From the NCBI GenBank assembly GCA_015234495.1, contig JADGMZ010000320.1, positions 1 through 12,971 of the forward strand: a stretch of DNA of 12,971 nucleotides, given 5' to 3'. Below the pieces are notes generated by a model. That model was not told the DNA's origin. It worked only from the letters and a program-made list of their open reading frames with translations, and did no database searches. Positions 7,153-12,971 of this stretch are shown piece after piece (the first letter of the stretch is position 1; each line of letters opens with the position of its first letter). This DNA is from Brevundimonas sp. GTDB lineage: Bacteria > Pseudomonadota > Alphaproteobacteria > Caulobacterales > Caulobacteraceae. The translations under genes and the position numbers were made by a program.

Positions 7153-7293
7153 CGAATATCCATACGGCCGGTGGGGACGAAGCCCCCTTGTGCCATGAAA
7201 GCGCGTCCGGTTAAGGCCGGTTCGCCGCCGGACACACAAAGTTATGCGCTACAGTGGTCCACGGCGGCGCGTGGGCCGGCGAGGAGCACCATC
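7153..7293. promoter_or_regulatory. Divergent pyk / DUF3606 promoter region
   Basis: This 141-bp non-coding region must hold the promoters for both genes. I see GCTACA at 7248-7253, which resembles the Caulobacter housekeeping -10 (GCTANA), but no convincing -35. There is also a tandem CCGGTT (7207-7212 and 7217-7222), a short hairpin with CCGG arms (7217-7220/7228-7231), and GTGGTCCAC at 7254-7262, which recurs upstream of ygfZ. No promoter can be assigned with confidence. Confidence 0.35.
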
Positions 7294-7476
7294 ATGGCCG
7301 GTCTGAAGGACAAGCGCGGCTTCATCGACAAGGACCGGCTCGACCTGTCCGAGCGGCAGGCGGTCGAATACTGGATGAAACGCTGGGGCGTCACCCGCGA
7401 CCAACTGGTCACCGCCCACCGCAAGGCGGGCCGCATGGTCAAGGACATCGCCGCCGAACTCGGCAAGAAGCGCTGA
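7294..7476 (+). CDS. DUF3606 family small protein
   Basis: The 60-residue protein matches the DUF3606 pattern: a short basic lead, DKDRLDLSERQAVEYWMKRWGVTRDQLVTA, then AGRMVKDIAAELGKKR. This reads as two or three helices, resembling a small helix-turn-helix-like fold. The family's function is not known to me. The start at ATG 7294 is supported by a good ribosome site, GAGGAG at 7281-7286 with a 7-nt spacer. It is divergent from pyk and ends 3 bp before the stop of convergent alkB. In the antisense direction of pyk the same frame stays open far upstream (to 5530), but that extension is a GC-rich shadow of pyk and not part of this gene. Confidence 0.85.
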   Translation: MAGLKDKRGFIDKDRLDLSERQAVEYWMKRWGVTRDQLVTAHRKAGRMVKDIAAELGKKR

Positions 7477-7479
7477 CCC

Positions 7480-8055
7480 TCAGCGCAGGCTGCGGAAGGT
7501 CACCGAGTAGCGAAGACGGTCACCCGGCGCGATGCTGTGCTGCCAGTCCTGCCGCGCCGATCCGTCGAGCAGATAGGCCGAGCCGGGCTCCAGCGGGAGC
7601 TTCGCCCGCTCCCAGCCCTCGCCGCGCCGACGCCGGAAGCGCATGGTCGCCTCGGCGCCGAACGACAGCCCCACGACCTTGTCGAACTCCGGCCGGTCGC
7701 GGTGCCAGCCGATCCCGGCCCCCGGCGCATATTCGGTGACCATCGCCTGAGCCAGCGCCTCGGGCGCCAGCCCCGCGAAGGCCGCCGCCGCCGCCCGGAC
7801 CGGCTGCAGGAAATCCGGAACCGGCTCCGCCTGCCGCAGCCGGCTGGCCGAGAAGTCGTAGCGTCCGCCGTACGACACGATCCGCCGGTTGCCCTTGAAA
7901 CCGTGGAAGTCGAAGGCCTCGAACGGCAGCCCGGCGAACGCCCCGACCAGCCGCTCCGCCTCATCGGCCGCGATCACCCCGACGGCGTAGCGCAGCCCCT
8001 CGGGAAGCCCCGCAGCCGGCGCGCCGAACAGGTCGAACTGGCCCGCCGCCGCCAT
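7480..8055 (-). CDS. alkB: AlkB-type 2-oxoglutarate/Fe(II) dioxygenase (DNA dealkylation repair)
   Basis: The 191-residue protein is an AlkB-family oxygenase, which oxidatively removes methyl groups such as 1-methyladenine and 3-methylcytosine from DNA. The iron ligands are visible as H118 and D120 in GIGWHRDRPEFD and H173 in DWQHSI. The 2-oxoglutarate-binding arginines are R182 and R188 in RYSVTFR, the Rx5R motif of AlkB. The substrate-lid segment YGGRYDFSA (62-70) is also typical. The ATG at 8055 overlaps the TGA of the ligase (TGATG) and has GGAGG 4 nt upstream, so translation is probably coupled. The frame stays open upstream through the ligase, but that part is a shadow. It is the last gene of the mpg-ligase-alkB unit and converges on the DUF3606 gene. 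Confidence 0.93.
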   Translation of the reverse strand: MAAAGQFDLFGAPAAGLPEGLRYAVGVIAADEAERLVGAFAGLPFEAFDFHGFKGNRRIVSYGGRYDFSASRLRQAEPVPDFLQPVRAAAAAFAGLAPEALAQAMVTEYAPGAGIGWHRDRPEFDKVVGLSFGAEATMRFRRRRGEGWERAKLPLEPGSAYLLDGSARQDWQHSIAPGDRLRYSVTFRSLR

Positions 8056-8064
8056 CACGCCTCC
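8053..8064 (-). promoter_or_regulatory. Coupled stop/start TGATG with Shine-Dalgarno, ligase to alkB
   Basis: On the minus strand GGAGG (8064-8060) lies 4 nt before ATG 8055. The ligase stop TGA (8057-8055) and the alkB ATG share one A. This fixes the alkB start and suggests translational coupling. Confidence 0.7.
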
Positions 8065-9029
8065 AGCTGCTCCATGCGGCACTGCTCCGGTGCCTTGTCG
8101 GGCCGGAAGCGCAGCAGCTTCGTGCCGTGCCGGAAGCGCCCATCCGAGACGTGATCGAAGCCGACCTCCACCACCAGCTCGTGCCGCAGCGGTTCCCATT
8201 CGCCCGACCGCTCCGTCGACCACCGGCTCGGTCCGCCCGGCGCCCGCCCGGTGAACCCCGGCCCGCCACGCAGGCCCTCCAGCTGGCGGGTCAGGTCGCC
8301 CTTGTCGATCCCGGCGAAGGCCGAGGTGAAGCCGACGTGGTTCAACAGGCCCGCGTCGTCGTAGAGGCCGAGCAGCAGCGAGCCCACGCGCCCGCCCGTG
8401 CTCGCATAGCGGAACCCGCCCACAACGCAGTCGGCCGAGCGCAGCCTCTTCACCTTCACCATCGCCCGCTCGCCCTCGAGGTATGGCCCGTCCCGACTCT
8501 TGGCGACCACACCCTCCAGCTTTCCGCCGTCCAACCACGACTGCGCCAGCGCCGCATCCTCCGTCCCCGGCGACAGCGTCAGCCGCGGCCCGCCGAACCG
8601 CTCGACGAACGCCTGCAGCCGCTCGTGCCGCTCCCGGTGCGGATGCTTCCGCAGATCTGTCCCGTCCGCGTCCACCAGCATGTCGAACAGGGCGAAGGTC
8701 GCCGGCGTCTCCGCCGCCAGCTTGCGGATGCGCGACTCCGCCGGGTGCAGCCGCTGCTGCAGCACCTCGAAGGCGTACCGGTCGCCGTCCTGAGCCAGCA
8801 GTTCCCCGTCCAGCCCGAACGCCTCGGCCTCGATCCGCTCCAGCCGCTCGACCACCTCGGGGAAGAATCGCGCCAGCGACTTGCCGGACTTGGCCAGCAG
8901 TTCCACCCGCCCCTTCGCCTTGAAGGCCAGGCAGCGGAAGCCGTCCCACTTCGGCTCGTACCACCAGCCGTCGCCGACCGGCAGCTCCACCTGCGACTTC
9001 GCCTCCATCGGGCTGGCCGTCATCCGCAT
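8055..9029 (-). CDS. ATP-dependent DNA ligase, LigC/LigD ligase-domain type
   Basis: The 324-residue enzyme has the adenylation domain followed by an OB-fold domain, and seals DNA nicks using ATP. Nucleotidyltransferase motifs are visible: motif I EPKWDGFR with the adenylated lysine K27, motif III FGLDGELL (71-78), motif IIIa FALFDML (112-118), motif IV EGVVAKSRDGPY (172-183) and motif V MVKVKR (190-195). There is no polymerase or phosphoesterase domain, and no Ku gene in view, so it is a stand-alone LigC-like ligase rather than LigD. ATG 9029 is chosen because it overlaps the mpg stop as TGATG with GGAG 8 nt upstream, exactly like the alkB junction; ATG 9023 and 9008 are alternatives. Its place between mpg and alkB suggests it closes nicks after base excision. 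Confidence 0.92.
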   Translation of the reverse strand: MRMTASPMEAKSQVELPVGDGWWYEPKWDGFRCLAFKAKGRVELLAKSGKSLARFFPEVVERLERIEAEAFGLDGELLAQDGDRYAFEVLQQRLHPAESRIRKLAAETPATFALFDMLVDADGTDLRKHPHRERHERLQAFVERFGGPRLTLSPGTEDAALAQSWLDGGKLEGVVAKSRDGPYLEGERAMVKVKRLRSADCVVGGFRYASTGGRVGSLLLGLYDDAGLLNHVGFTSAFAGIDKGDLTRQLEGLRGGPGFTGRAPGGPSRWSTERSGEWEPLRHELVVEVGFDHVSDGRFRHGTKLLRFRPDKAPEQCRMEQLEA

Positions 9030-9031
9030 CA
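9027..9031 (-). promoter_or_regulatory. Coupled stop/start TGATG, mpg to ligase
   Basis: The mpg stop (TGA, 9031-9029) and the ligase ATG (9029-9027) share one A. GGAG lies 8 nt before the ATG. The same arrangement recurs at the ligase/alkB junction. Confidence 0.65.
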
Positions 9032-9598
9032 CGCCGGCTCCGCTGCGGGGAACGGTCGACTGAGGAACCTCGAACCCCTCAGTCCGAAGCGCCACGGCGT
9101 CTGCGCCCCCTTCGTGATGCCGATCCGCGCGCCCTGCACCAGCTCCGGTCGCTGCACGTGCAGGCGCAGCGCGAACGGCGGCTCATCGAGCGGCCGGCCG
9201 TTCAGCGCGGCGTCGATCCCCAGCGCCTGACACAGCTTGCCCGGACCCGAGCACAGCGCCTCCACCGCCACGACGCCGCGCCGCTCGCGCATCCGGTCCA
9301 GCCCGACGCGCGGCTCCAGCGCCCGCACCAACACGGCGCTGCCCGCCTGACCCGCGTCGCAGACCACGTTGAAGCACCAGTGCATGCCGTAGATGCGATA
9401 GACATAGGCCCGCCCCGGCGGCCCGAACATCGGCGCATTGCGCGGCGTCGGCCCGACAAAGCTGTGCGAGGCCGGGTCGGCCACGTCATAGGCCTCGGTC
9501 TCGACGATCACCCCGCCGACCCCGTCCACCTCCAGCTCGGCCCCGATCAGGGCCCGGGCCACCGTCTCGGCCGGCTCGTCGAAAAGGTCGTGCGCCAT
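9029..9598 (-). CDS. mpg: DNA-3-methyladenine glycosylase, AAG/MPG family
   Basis: The 189-residue protein belongs to the AAG (3-methyladenine/hypoxanthine) glycosylase family, unrelated in fold to Tag. It flips out and excises alkylated purines. Landmarks are GGVIVETEAY (28-37), in which E35 matches the catalytic glutamate of human AAG (E125) and Y37 the intercalating tyrosine, ADPASHSFVGPTPRNAPMFG (40-59), and GRAYVYRIYGMHWCFNVV (62-79). The LCSGPGKLCQALGID block is also standard. The length is normal for bacteria. No strong ribosome site precedes ATG 9598. It follows tRNA-Leu by 46 nt on the same strand and overlaps the ligase start by one nucleotide. It is the first gene of the repair unit and has no obvious promoter of its own. 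Confidence 0.95.
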   Translation of the reverse strand: MAHDLFDEPAETVARALIGAELEVDGVGGVIVETEAYDVADPASHSFVGPTPRNAPMFGPPGRAYVYRIYGMHWCFNVVCDAGQAGSAVLVRALEPRVGLDRMRERRGVVAVEALCSGPGKLCQALGIDAALNGRPLDEPPFALRLHVQRPELVQGARIGITKGAQTPWRFGLRGSRFLSRPFPAAEPA

Positions 9599-9619
9599 GT
9601 CACGGCAACGCCGAAGGAG

Positions 9620-9636
9620 CGGCCCCGGTTCGGCCG
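9620..9636 (-). terminator. Short GC hairpin 3' of tRNA-Leu
   Basis: The arms CGGCC/GGCCG with a 7-nt loop lie 8 nt past the tRNA CCA end. There is no U-tract on the minus strand, so it may be a processing or pausing structure rather than a terminator. Confidence 0.25.
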
Positions 9637-9644
9637 TCCGGCGG

Positions 9645-9729
9645 TGGTGCGAGCGGCGGGACTCGAACCCGCAAGACCGAAGCCAAGGGATTTTAAGTCC
9701 CCCGCGTCTACCAGTTTCGCCACGCTCGC
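9645..9729 (-). tRNA. tRNA-Leu(UAA)
   Basis: Read on the minus strand, an 85-nt class II tRNA folds with a 7-bp acceptor stem (GCGAGCG / CGCTCGC). The D-loop contains CTGGTAGACGC, the anticodon loop CTTAAAA gives anticodon UAA, and a long variable arm (TGGCTTCGGTCTTGC) is typical of leucine tRNAs. The T-arm GGGTTCGAATCCC and an encoded 3' CCA are also present. It starts 7 nt after the M28 peptidase stop and ends 46 nt before mpg, all on the same strand, so it may be processed from a longer transcript or use a promoter inside the peptidase gene. No integrase or att-like repeat is seen beside it. Confidence 0.97.
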
Positions 9730-9736
9730 GTGGGGC

Positions 9737-11161
9737 TCAGCGCGCCGCGGCCGGCCGCATGGCCCGGAAATCCACGTCGGAGTCGGCGATCAGATACACC
9801 AGTGCAGCCCAGGCGGCGACGTTCTGGTTCAGCTGCGCCGGATCGATCTTGTCCAGGGTGTCGTCCGCCGTGTGGTGCAGGTCGAAATAGCGGCTGCCGT
9901 CCTGGTTGAGCCCGAACACCGGCACGCCGGCCCCGGCCAGCGGCCCGATGTCGACGCCGCCGAACAGCTCCGGCTGGGGCGAGGCCAGCACCCCGATCGG
10001 GTACAGCACGCTGTTGGCGACGCGGGCGAAGTCCGAACCCTGCGCGCCCGGCGGCAGGCCGAGGGCGTAGACCCGGTCGGCGCCGAAGTCGCTTTCGCCG
10101 GCGATCACATGATCCTCGACCGCCGCGCCGATGCCTCGCAGATAGGCCCCGCCGCCATTGCCCGTGTCGGTCGGCTGCGCCACCTCTTCCGAGCCGTACA
10201 GCACGACCCGGATGGTCCGCGCCGGACGTCGGCCGCTCTCGGCTATGGCCTTGGCCGCGGCCAGGGTGATGGCCCCGCCGGCGCCGTCGTCGATGGCCCC
10301 GGTGCCCAAGTCCCAGCTGTCCATGTGCGAGCCCAGCACGATGATCTCGTGCGGACGCGAGGCCCCGACGAAATCGCCGATCACGTTCTGGCTGACCGTC
10401 TCATAGGTGTGCGCCGTCGACGACAGGCGCAGCGTCACCGTCTCGCCCATCCCGATCAGCCGCGACAGCTGGTCCGCGTCGGGCGCGCTCAGCGCGAATC
10501 CCGGAAGCGGCACGACGCCGTCGACATAGCGGGTGGTGCCGGTATGCGGCATGCGGTGCTCGTCCGAGCCGGCCGAGCGCATGATGAAGGCGACCGCCCC
10601 CTTGGCCGCGGCCGCCGCGGGCCCGGCGCTGCGGATGCGGCTCAGCGGTCCGTAGCCCGCGCCGCTCTGCATCCGCACCATCTGGCCGGCGTCGACATAG
10701 GCGATCTTGCCCGCCAGCGACCCGGCTGGCGCGGCGTTCAGGTCTTCCAGCGTCTCGAACCGCACCACCTCGGCCTCGATCACGCCGTTGGTGCCCGGGG
10801 AGTGGCCCAAGGCGGCCGCGACCAGCCGCTGCGGCCGGTCGCCGACGATGGCGACGCTCTCCTCACCCCGCTCCCAGCCGACCAGCGGGAACTCCTCGAT
10901 GCGCACGTTCTGGAAGCCGTGCTCGCGCATGTATTGCGCGGCCCAGGCCGAGGCGTCCTGCTCGGCCCTCGACCCCGCCGGCCGCGCCCCGAAGCGGGTG
11001 GTCAGCTGGGTGACGTAGTCGAGGGCGATGTTCCGCTCCATCGCCGCGTCGCGGATGGTCTCCGCCCGCTGGATGGTCGCCGCGTCCTGCGCCACGGCCG
11101 GCGCGGCGACCAGGGTCAGGGCCAGGGCGCTGGCGGCGAGAAGGCGGGCGGACAGCGTCAT
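9737..11161 (-). CDS. Exported M28-family metallopeptidase
   Basis: The 474-residue protein starts with a Sec signal peptide (basic start, hydrophobic core, APAVA-Q cleavage after about A24) and should be periplasmic or secreted. The C-terminal half is an M28 zinc aminopeptidase/carboxypeptidase domain. Likely metal ligands and base are H279 in GSHMDSWD, bridging D291 in IDDGAGG, E325 and E326 in YGSEEVA, an acidic residue in GESDFG (356-360), and H430 in DLHHTADDT. A PA-like inserted domain probably lies in residues ~120-250, because the catalytic half is split from the N-terminus as in related proteins. ATG 11161 has GGAG 6 nt upstream. Substrate peptides are unknown. Its stop is 7 nt from tRNA-Leu. 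Confidence 0.92.
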   Translation of the reverse strand: MTLSARLLAASALALTLVAAPAVAQDAATIQRAETIRDAAMERNIALDYVTQLTTRFGARPAGSRAEQDASAWAAQYMREHGFQNVRIEEFPLVGWERGEESVAIVGDRPQRLVAAALGHSPGTNGVIEAEVVRFETLEDLNAAPAGSLAGKIAYVDAGQMVRMQSGAGYGPLSRIRSAGPAAAAAKGAVAFIMRSAGSDEHRMPHTGTTRYVDGVVPLPGFALSAPDADQLSRLIGMGETVTLRLSSTAHTYETVSQNVIGDFVGASRPHEIIVLGSHMDSWDLGTGAIDDGAGGAITLAAAKAIAESGRRPARTIRVVLYGSEEVAQPTDTGNGGGAYLRGIGAAVEDHVIAGESDFGADRVYALGLPPGAQGSDFARVANSVLYPIGVLASPQPELFGGVDIGPLAGAGVPVFGLNQDGSRYFDLHHTADDTLDKIDPAQLNQNVAAWAALVYLIADSDVDFRAMRPAAAR

Positions 11162-11204
11162 GGGCGGCTCCGGGACTCAGAAGGAGCCCGAACCTAGACC
11201 TCAA

Positions 11205-11230
11205 GCGTCGGAGGGAGAAGCGACCGACGC
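11205..11230 (-). terminator. Inverted repeat between DUF3297 gene and M28 peptidase
   Basis: The arms GCGTCGG (11205-11211) and CCGACGC (11224-11230) enclose a 12-nt loop, downstream of the DUF3297 stop. On the minus strand there is no T-run after the stem. The TTTT lies on the plus-strand side, so it is a weak terminator candidate only. The rest of the 100-bp gap 11162-11261 shows the peptidase ribosome site and nothing else I can name. Confidence 0.3.
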
Positions 11231-11261
11231 CCGAGTTTTGTCAGCAGGTCGACAAGCGGAG

Positions 11262-11498
11262 CTATTCGCCCTTGATGTAGGGCTCCACCGGGCCCTGCAG
11301 CTTGACCGTCAGGGCCTTGCCGCGGCGGTCGACGCGGTTGCCGACGGCCAGCCGGACCCAGCCTTCGGAGACGCAGTATTCCTCGACATTGGTCTTGTCC
11401 TCGCCCTTGAAGCGGACGCCCACGCCCTGGGCCAGCAGGTCCGCGTCGTGGAACGGGCTGTCGGGATCGACACACAGGCGGTCGGGAAGATCGGTCAT
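11262..11498 (-). CDS. DUF3297 family protein
   Basis: The 78-residue protein matches the DUF3297 family, whose members share the pattern PDRL...SPFHDADLLAQGVGVRFKG, KTNVEEYCVSEGWVRLAVG and LTVKLQGPVEPY. It is small, soluble and without a signal peptide. The one conserved cysteine (in EEYCVSEGW) stands out. No biochemical role is known to me; some members carry misleading glutathione peroxidase labels, for which I see no catalytic motif here. ATG 11498 is chosen because family homology begins at MTDLPDRL; the frame is open to 11579, but that extension is not family-like. It is divergent from the alpha/beta hydrolase across 122 bp. Confidence 0.85.
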   Translation of the reverse strand: MTDLPDRLCVDPDSPFHDADLLAQGVGVRFKGEDKTNVEEYCVSEGWVRLAVGNRVDRRGKALTVKLQGPVEPYIKGE

Positions 11499-11531
11499 GG
11501 TCAGGCGCTCGGCTCGGAAACAGCCCGGGCC

Positions 11532-11558
11532 TTTAGCCGAGGTCGGGCCGGCGTCCAA
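11532..11558 (-). promoter_or_regulatory. Candidate promoter of the DUF3297 gene
   Basis: On the minus strand TTGGAC (11558-11553), a 15-nt spacer and GCTAAA (11537-11532) resemble the Caulobacter housekeeping promoter (TTGAC.. and GCTANA). This would give a short leader of roughly 25-30 nt before ATG 11498. Confidence 0.35.
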
Positions 11559-11564
11559 GAGAGC

Positions 11565-11593
11565 TTGACCTGACGCCACGTCAATTGTCTAGG
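11565..11593 (+). promoter_or_regulatory. Candidate promoter with nested palindrome upstream of the alpha/beta hydrolase
   Basis: TTGACC (11565-11570) with a 17-nt spacer to TCTAGG (11588-11593) is a possible promoter for the hydrolase at 11621. The spacer contains the palindrome TGACG-CCA-CGTCA (11571-11583). An outer TTGAC/GTCAA pair (11565-11569/11580-11584) overlaps the -35, so a repressor site is possible. Confidence 0.35.
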
Positions 11594-11620
11594 TTCGTTG
11601 CGAATAGCTACGGACTATCG

Positions 11621-12499
11621 ATGAGCGACCTCGTCACCCGCGATTTCATCGCCCCCGCCGCGGACGGATATCCGCTGTCCATGCGCCTGGTCTCCGCCGA
11701 GCGGCCGACCGTGGCGGTGCTGATGAGCTCGGGCACCGGCTTCCCCAAGGGCTTCTACGACCGCTTCGCCCGTCATCTGGCGGGCCGGGGCGGCGCGGTG
11801 CTGACCTATGACTTCCGGGGCATCGCGGGGTCCCGCCCCGACGATCTCGCCGCCATGAAGATGGACTATCCAGACTGGGGCCGGCTCGACATGCCCGCCG
11901 CCCTGGAGGCGCTGATCGCCGCCGCGCCGGACCTGCCGATCGCCCACGTCGGCCACAGCGTCGGCGGCCATTTCCTCGGCTTCATGCCCAACCAGCACCG
12001 CATCGACCGCCACGCCTTCGTCTCGGTCGGCAGCGGCTACTGGGGCCGGCACCACCGCAGCTACAACCCGCTCGAGCTGTTCTTCTGGTTCGGCTACGGC
12101 CCGTGGAGCCTGATGCGGCGAGGCTACATCAGGGGCGGCGGCCTGTGGGCCGGAACCGACTTGCCGCGCGGCGTCTGGGAGACCTGGCGGCGCTGGTGCA
12201 TGAAGCCGTCCTATTTCCGCGACGAGCTGGCCGACCAGCTGCAGCCCAACCATTTCGCGCAGGTGACGGCCCCGATCCGCTCGTGGATCTTCACCGACGA
12301 CCCGATCGCCACGCCGCGGACCTCGCCCGACCTGCTGGCCGTCTATCCCAACGCCCCGCGCGAGGTGGCGGTCCGCGCGCCGTCCGACTACGGCGTTCGC
12401 CGCATCGGCCACGAAGGCGCCTTCCGCCGTGGCATGGAACCGTTGTGGGACGAGATGTTCGACTGGCTGGTTGAACCGGCTGCCGGGCGGCATAGGTAA
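11621..12499 (+). CDS. Alpha/beta-fold hydrolase (COG4757-like)
   Basis: The 292-residue cytoplasmic protein has no signal peptide. The fold is shown by the strand-turn VAVLMSSGTG (31-40), the YDFRGIAGSRP segment (63-73) and the nucleophile elbow GHSVGGH (111-117) with S113. The likely triad partners are D226 or D227 in FTDDPIA and H264 in RIGHEGAF. This pattern, including the aromatic NPLELFFWFGYGP lid region (149-161), resembles the uncharacterised predicted alpha/beta hydrolases of COG4757. The substrate (ester, lactone or other) cannot be told. ATG 11621 gives the family-like start; a TTG at 11585 would fall in the promoter region. The aldo/keto reductase follows 23 nt later on the same strand, so the two are probably one operon. 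Confidence 0.85.
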   Translation: MSDLVTRDFIAPAADGYPLSMRLVSAERPTVAVLMSSGTGFPKGFYDRFARHLAGRGGAVLTYDFRGIAGSRPDDLAAMKMDYPDWGRLDMPAALEALIAAAPDLPIAHVGHSVGGHFLGFMPNQHRIDRHAFVSVGSGYWGRHHRSYNPLELFFWFGYGPWSLMRRGYIRGGGLWAGTDLPRGVWETWRRWCMKPSYFRDELADQLQPNHFAQVTAPIRSWIFTDDPIATPRTSPDLLAVYPNAPREVAVRAPSDYGVRRIGHEGAFRRGMEPLWDEMFDWLVEPAAGRHR

Positions 12500-12522
12500 G
12501 CGGGCCGACTTCGGAGTCCGCC

Positions 12523-12971
12523 ATGACCGACCAGCCCGCCGTCACTATCGACGGCCGCCGCATCCCCCTGCTCGGCTTCGGCACCTGGATGCTGGAGCCT
12601 GACGACGCCCGTCGCATGGTCGCCGAGGCCCTGCGCATCGGCTACCGCCACATCGACACCGCCTGGATCTACCGCAACGAAAAGGCCGTCGGCGACGGCA
12701 TCCGCGACGCCATCGAGGCCGGCCATCTCGCCCGCGACGACCTCTGGCTGACCACCAAGATCTGGGTCGATCATTTCCAGCGCGACGCCCTGCTGAAACA
12801 GGCGGAGGAATCCCGGGCCAGCCTCGGCTTCACGCCCGACCTGCTGTTGCTGCACTGGCCCAAGCCGAAGCCCCCGCTCGAGGAGACCATCGGCGCTCTC
12901 AACGAGGCCCAGAACCAGGGCCTGACCCGCGCCATCGGCCTGTCCAACTTCCCCTCGGCGGAGTGGCGCCG
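12523..12971 (+). CDS. Aldo/keto reductase, DkgB-like, 3' end cut by the window
   Basis: The first 149 residues of an NADPH-dependent aldo/keto reductase are present, and the rest lies beyond the window. The catalytic tetrad is visible: D45 and Y50 in YRHIDTAWIYRNE, K79 in LTTKIW and H111 in LLLHWP. ITKIW-type spacing, EKAVGDGIRDAI and LTRAIGLSNF closely resemble E. coli DkgB, which reduces methylglyoxal and 2,5-diketogluconate-like carbonyls; the natural substrate here is unproven. ATG 12523 has GGAG 6 nt upstream. It follows the alpha/beta hydrolase by 23 nt on the same strand, suggesting a joint role in handling small carbonyl or ester compounds (inference). Confidence 0.92.
   Translation, partial: MTDQPAVTIDGRRIPLLGFGTWMLEPDDARRMVAEALRIGYRHIDTAWIYRNEKAVGDGIRDAIEAGHLARDDLWLTTKIWVDHFQRDALLKQAEESRASLGFTPDLLLLHWPKPKPPLEETIGALNEAQNQGLTRAIGLSNFPSAEWR

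Noticed and set aside
5530..7293. Plus-strand open frame antisense to pyk, in frame with the DUF3606 gene
   Set aside because: It mirrors pyruvate kinase and has no recognisable domain. Only the last 60 codons, with their own ribosome site, are a gene.
8056..8964. Upstream extension of the alkB frame across the ligase gene
   Set aside because: The residues are low-complexity Gly/Arg/Ala. The ligase in the other frame has all nucleotidyltransferase motifs, and AlkB homology begins at ATG 8055.
8055..9029. Non-homologous end-joining locus (LigD/Ku)
   Set aside because: Only a ligase domain is present. There is no polymerase, phosphoesterase or Ku gene in the window, and the partners are alkylation-repair genes.
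9645..9729. Integration site for a genomic island at tRNA-Leu
   Set aside because: There is no integrase, no repeated tRNA 3' end and no change in base composition on either side.
9158..11197. 679-codon plus-strand open frame antisense to mpg, tRNA-Leu and the M28 peptidase
   Set aside because: It runs through a tRNA gene and mirrors two well-supported proteins. Its translation is Arg/Gln/His/Pro-rich, typical of an antisense frame in GC-rich DNA.

Overview
The window is about 13 kb of dense, very GC-rich bacterial chromosome. Nearly every codon ends in G or C, which also creates many long antisense reading frames. The gene content (YgfZ, DUF3297, DUF3606, a paired Tag/RNase HII locus, many weak or absent Shine-Dalgarno sites) fits an alphaproteobacterium, most likely Caulobacterales/Brevundimonas-like; that placement is inference. 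I see no phage, transposon, CRISPR or plasmid genes.

Left part (1-4650): a GT9-family glycosyltransferase (minus strand, 3' end outside the window) is divergent from the folate-binding Fe-S repair protein ygfZ. ygfZ converges on a patatin-like lipoprotein. That gene is divergent from a two-gene plus-strand unit, tag (3-methyladenine DNA glycosylase I) and rnhB (RNase HII), whose stop and start codons overlap. rnhB meets a small membrane-anchored protein of unknown function tail to tail on a shared CTAG.

Middle (4346-7476): a minus-strand run of pyruvate kinase (pyk), an orphan D12-class adenine DNA methylase starting 16 nt after the pyk stop, and the small membrane protein. Upstream of pyk, in the divergent direction, is a 60-residue DUF3606 protein.

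Right-middle (7480-11161): a minus-strand stretch reading M28-family exported metallopeptidase, tRNA-Leu(UAA), then mpg (AAG-type 3-methyladenine glycosylase), a LigC-like ATP-dependent DNA ligase and alkB. The last three genes are joined by two identical TGATG stop/start overlaps. They look like one alkylation-repair operon: base excision, nick sealing and oxidative dealkylation. This is the most notable arrangement in the window.

Right end (11262-12971): a DUF3297 protein is divergent from an alpha/beta hydrolase, with a nested palindrome in the shared promoter region. A DkgB-like aldo/keto reductase follows the hydrolase and runs off the window. Overall this is housekeeping chromosome enriched in DNA repair and modification genes (tag, rnhB, methylase, alkB, ligase, mpg). 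I did not find a wholly unknown multi-gene system.
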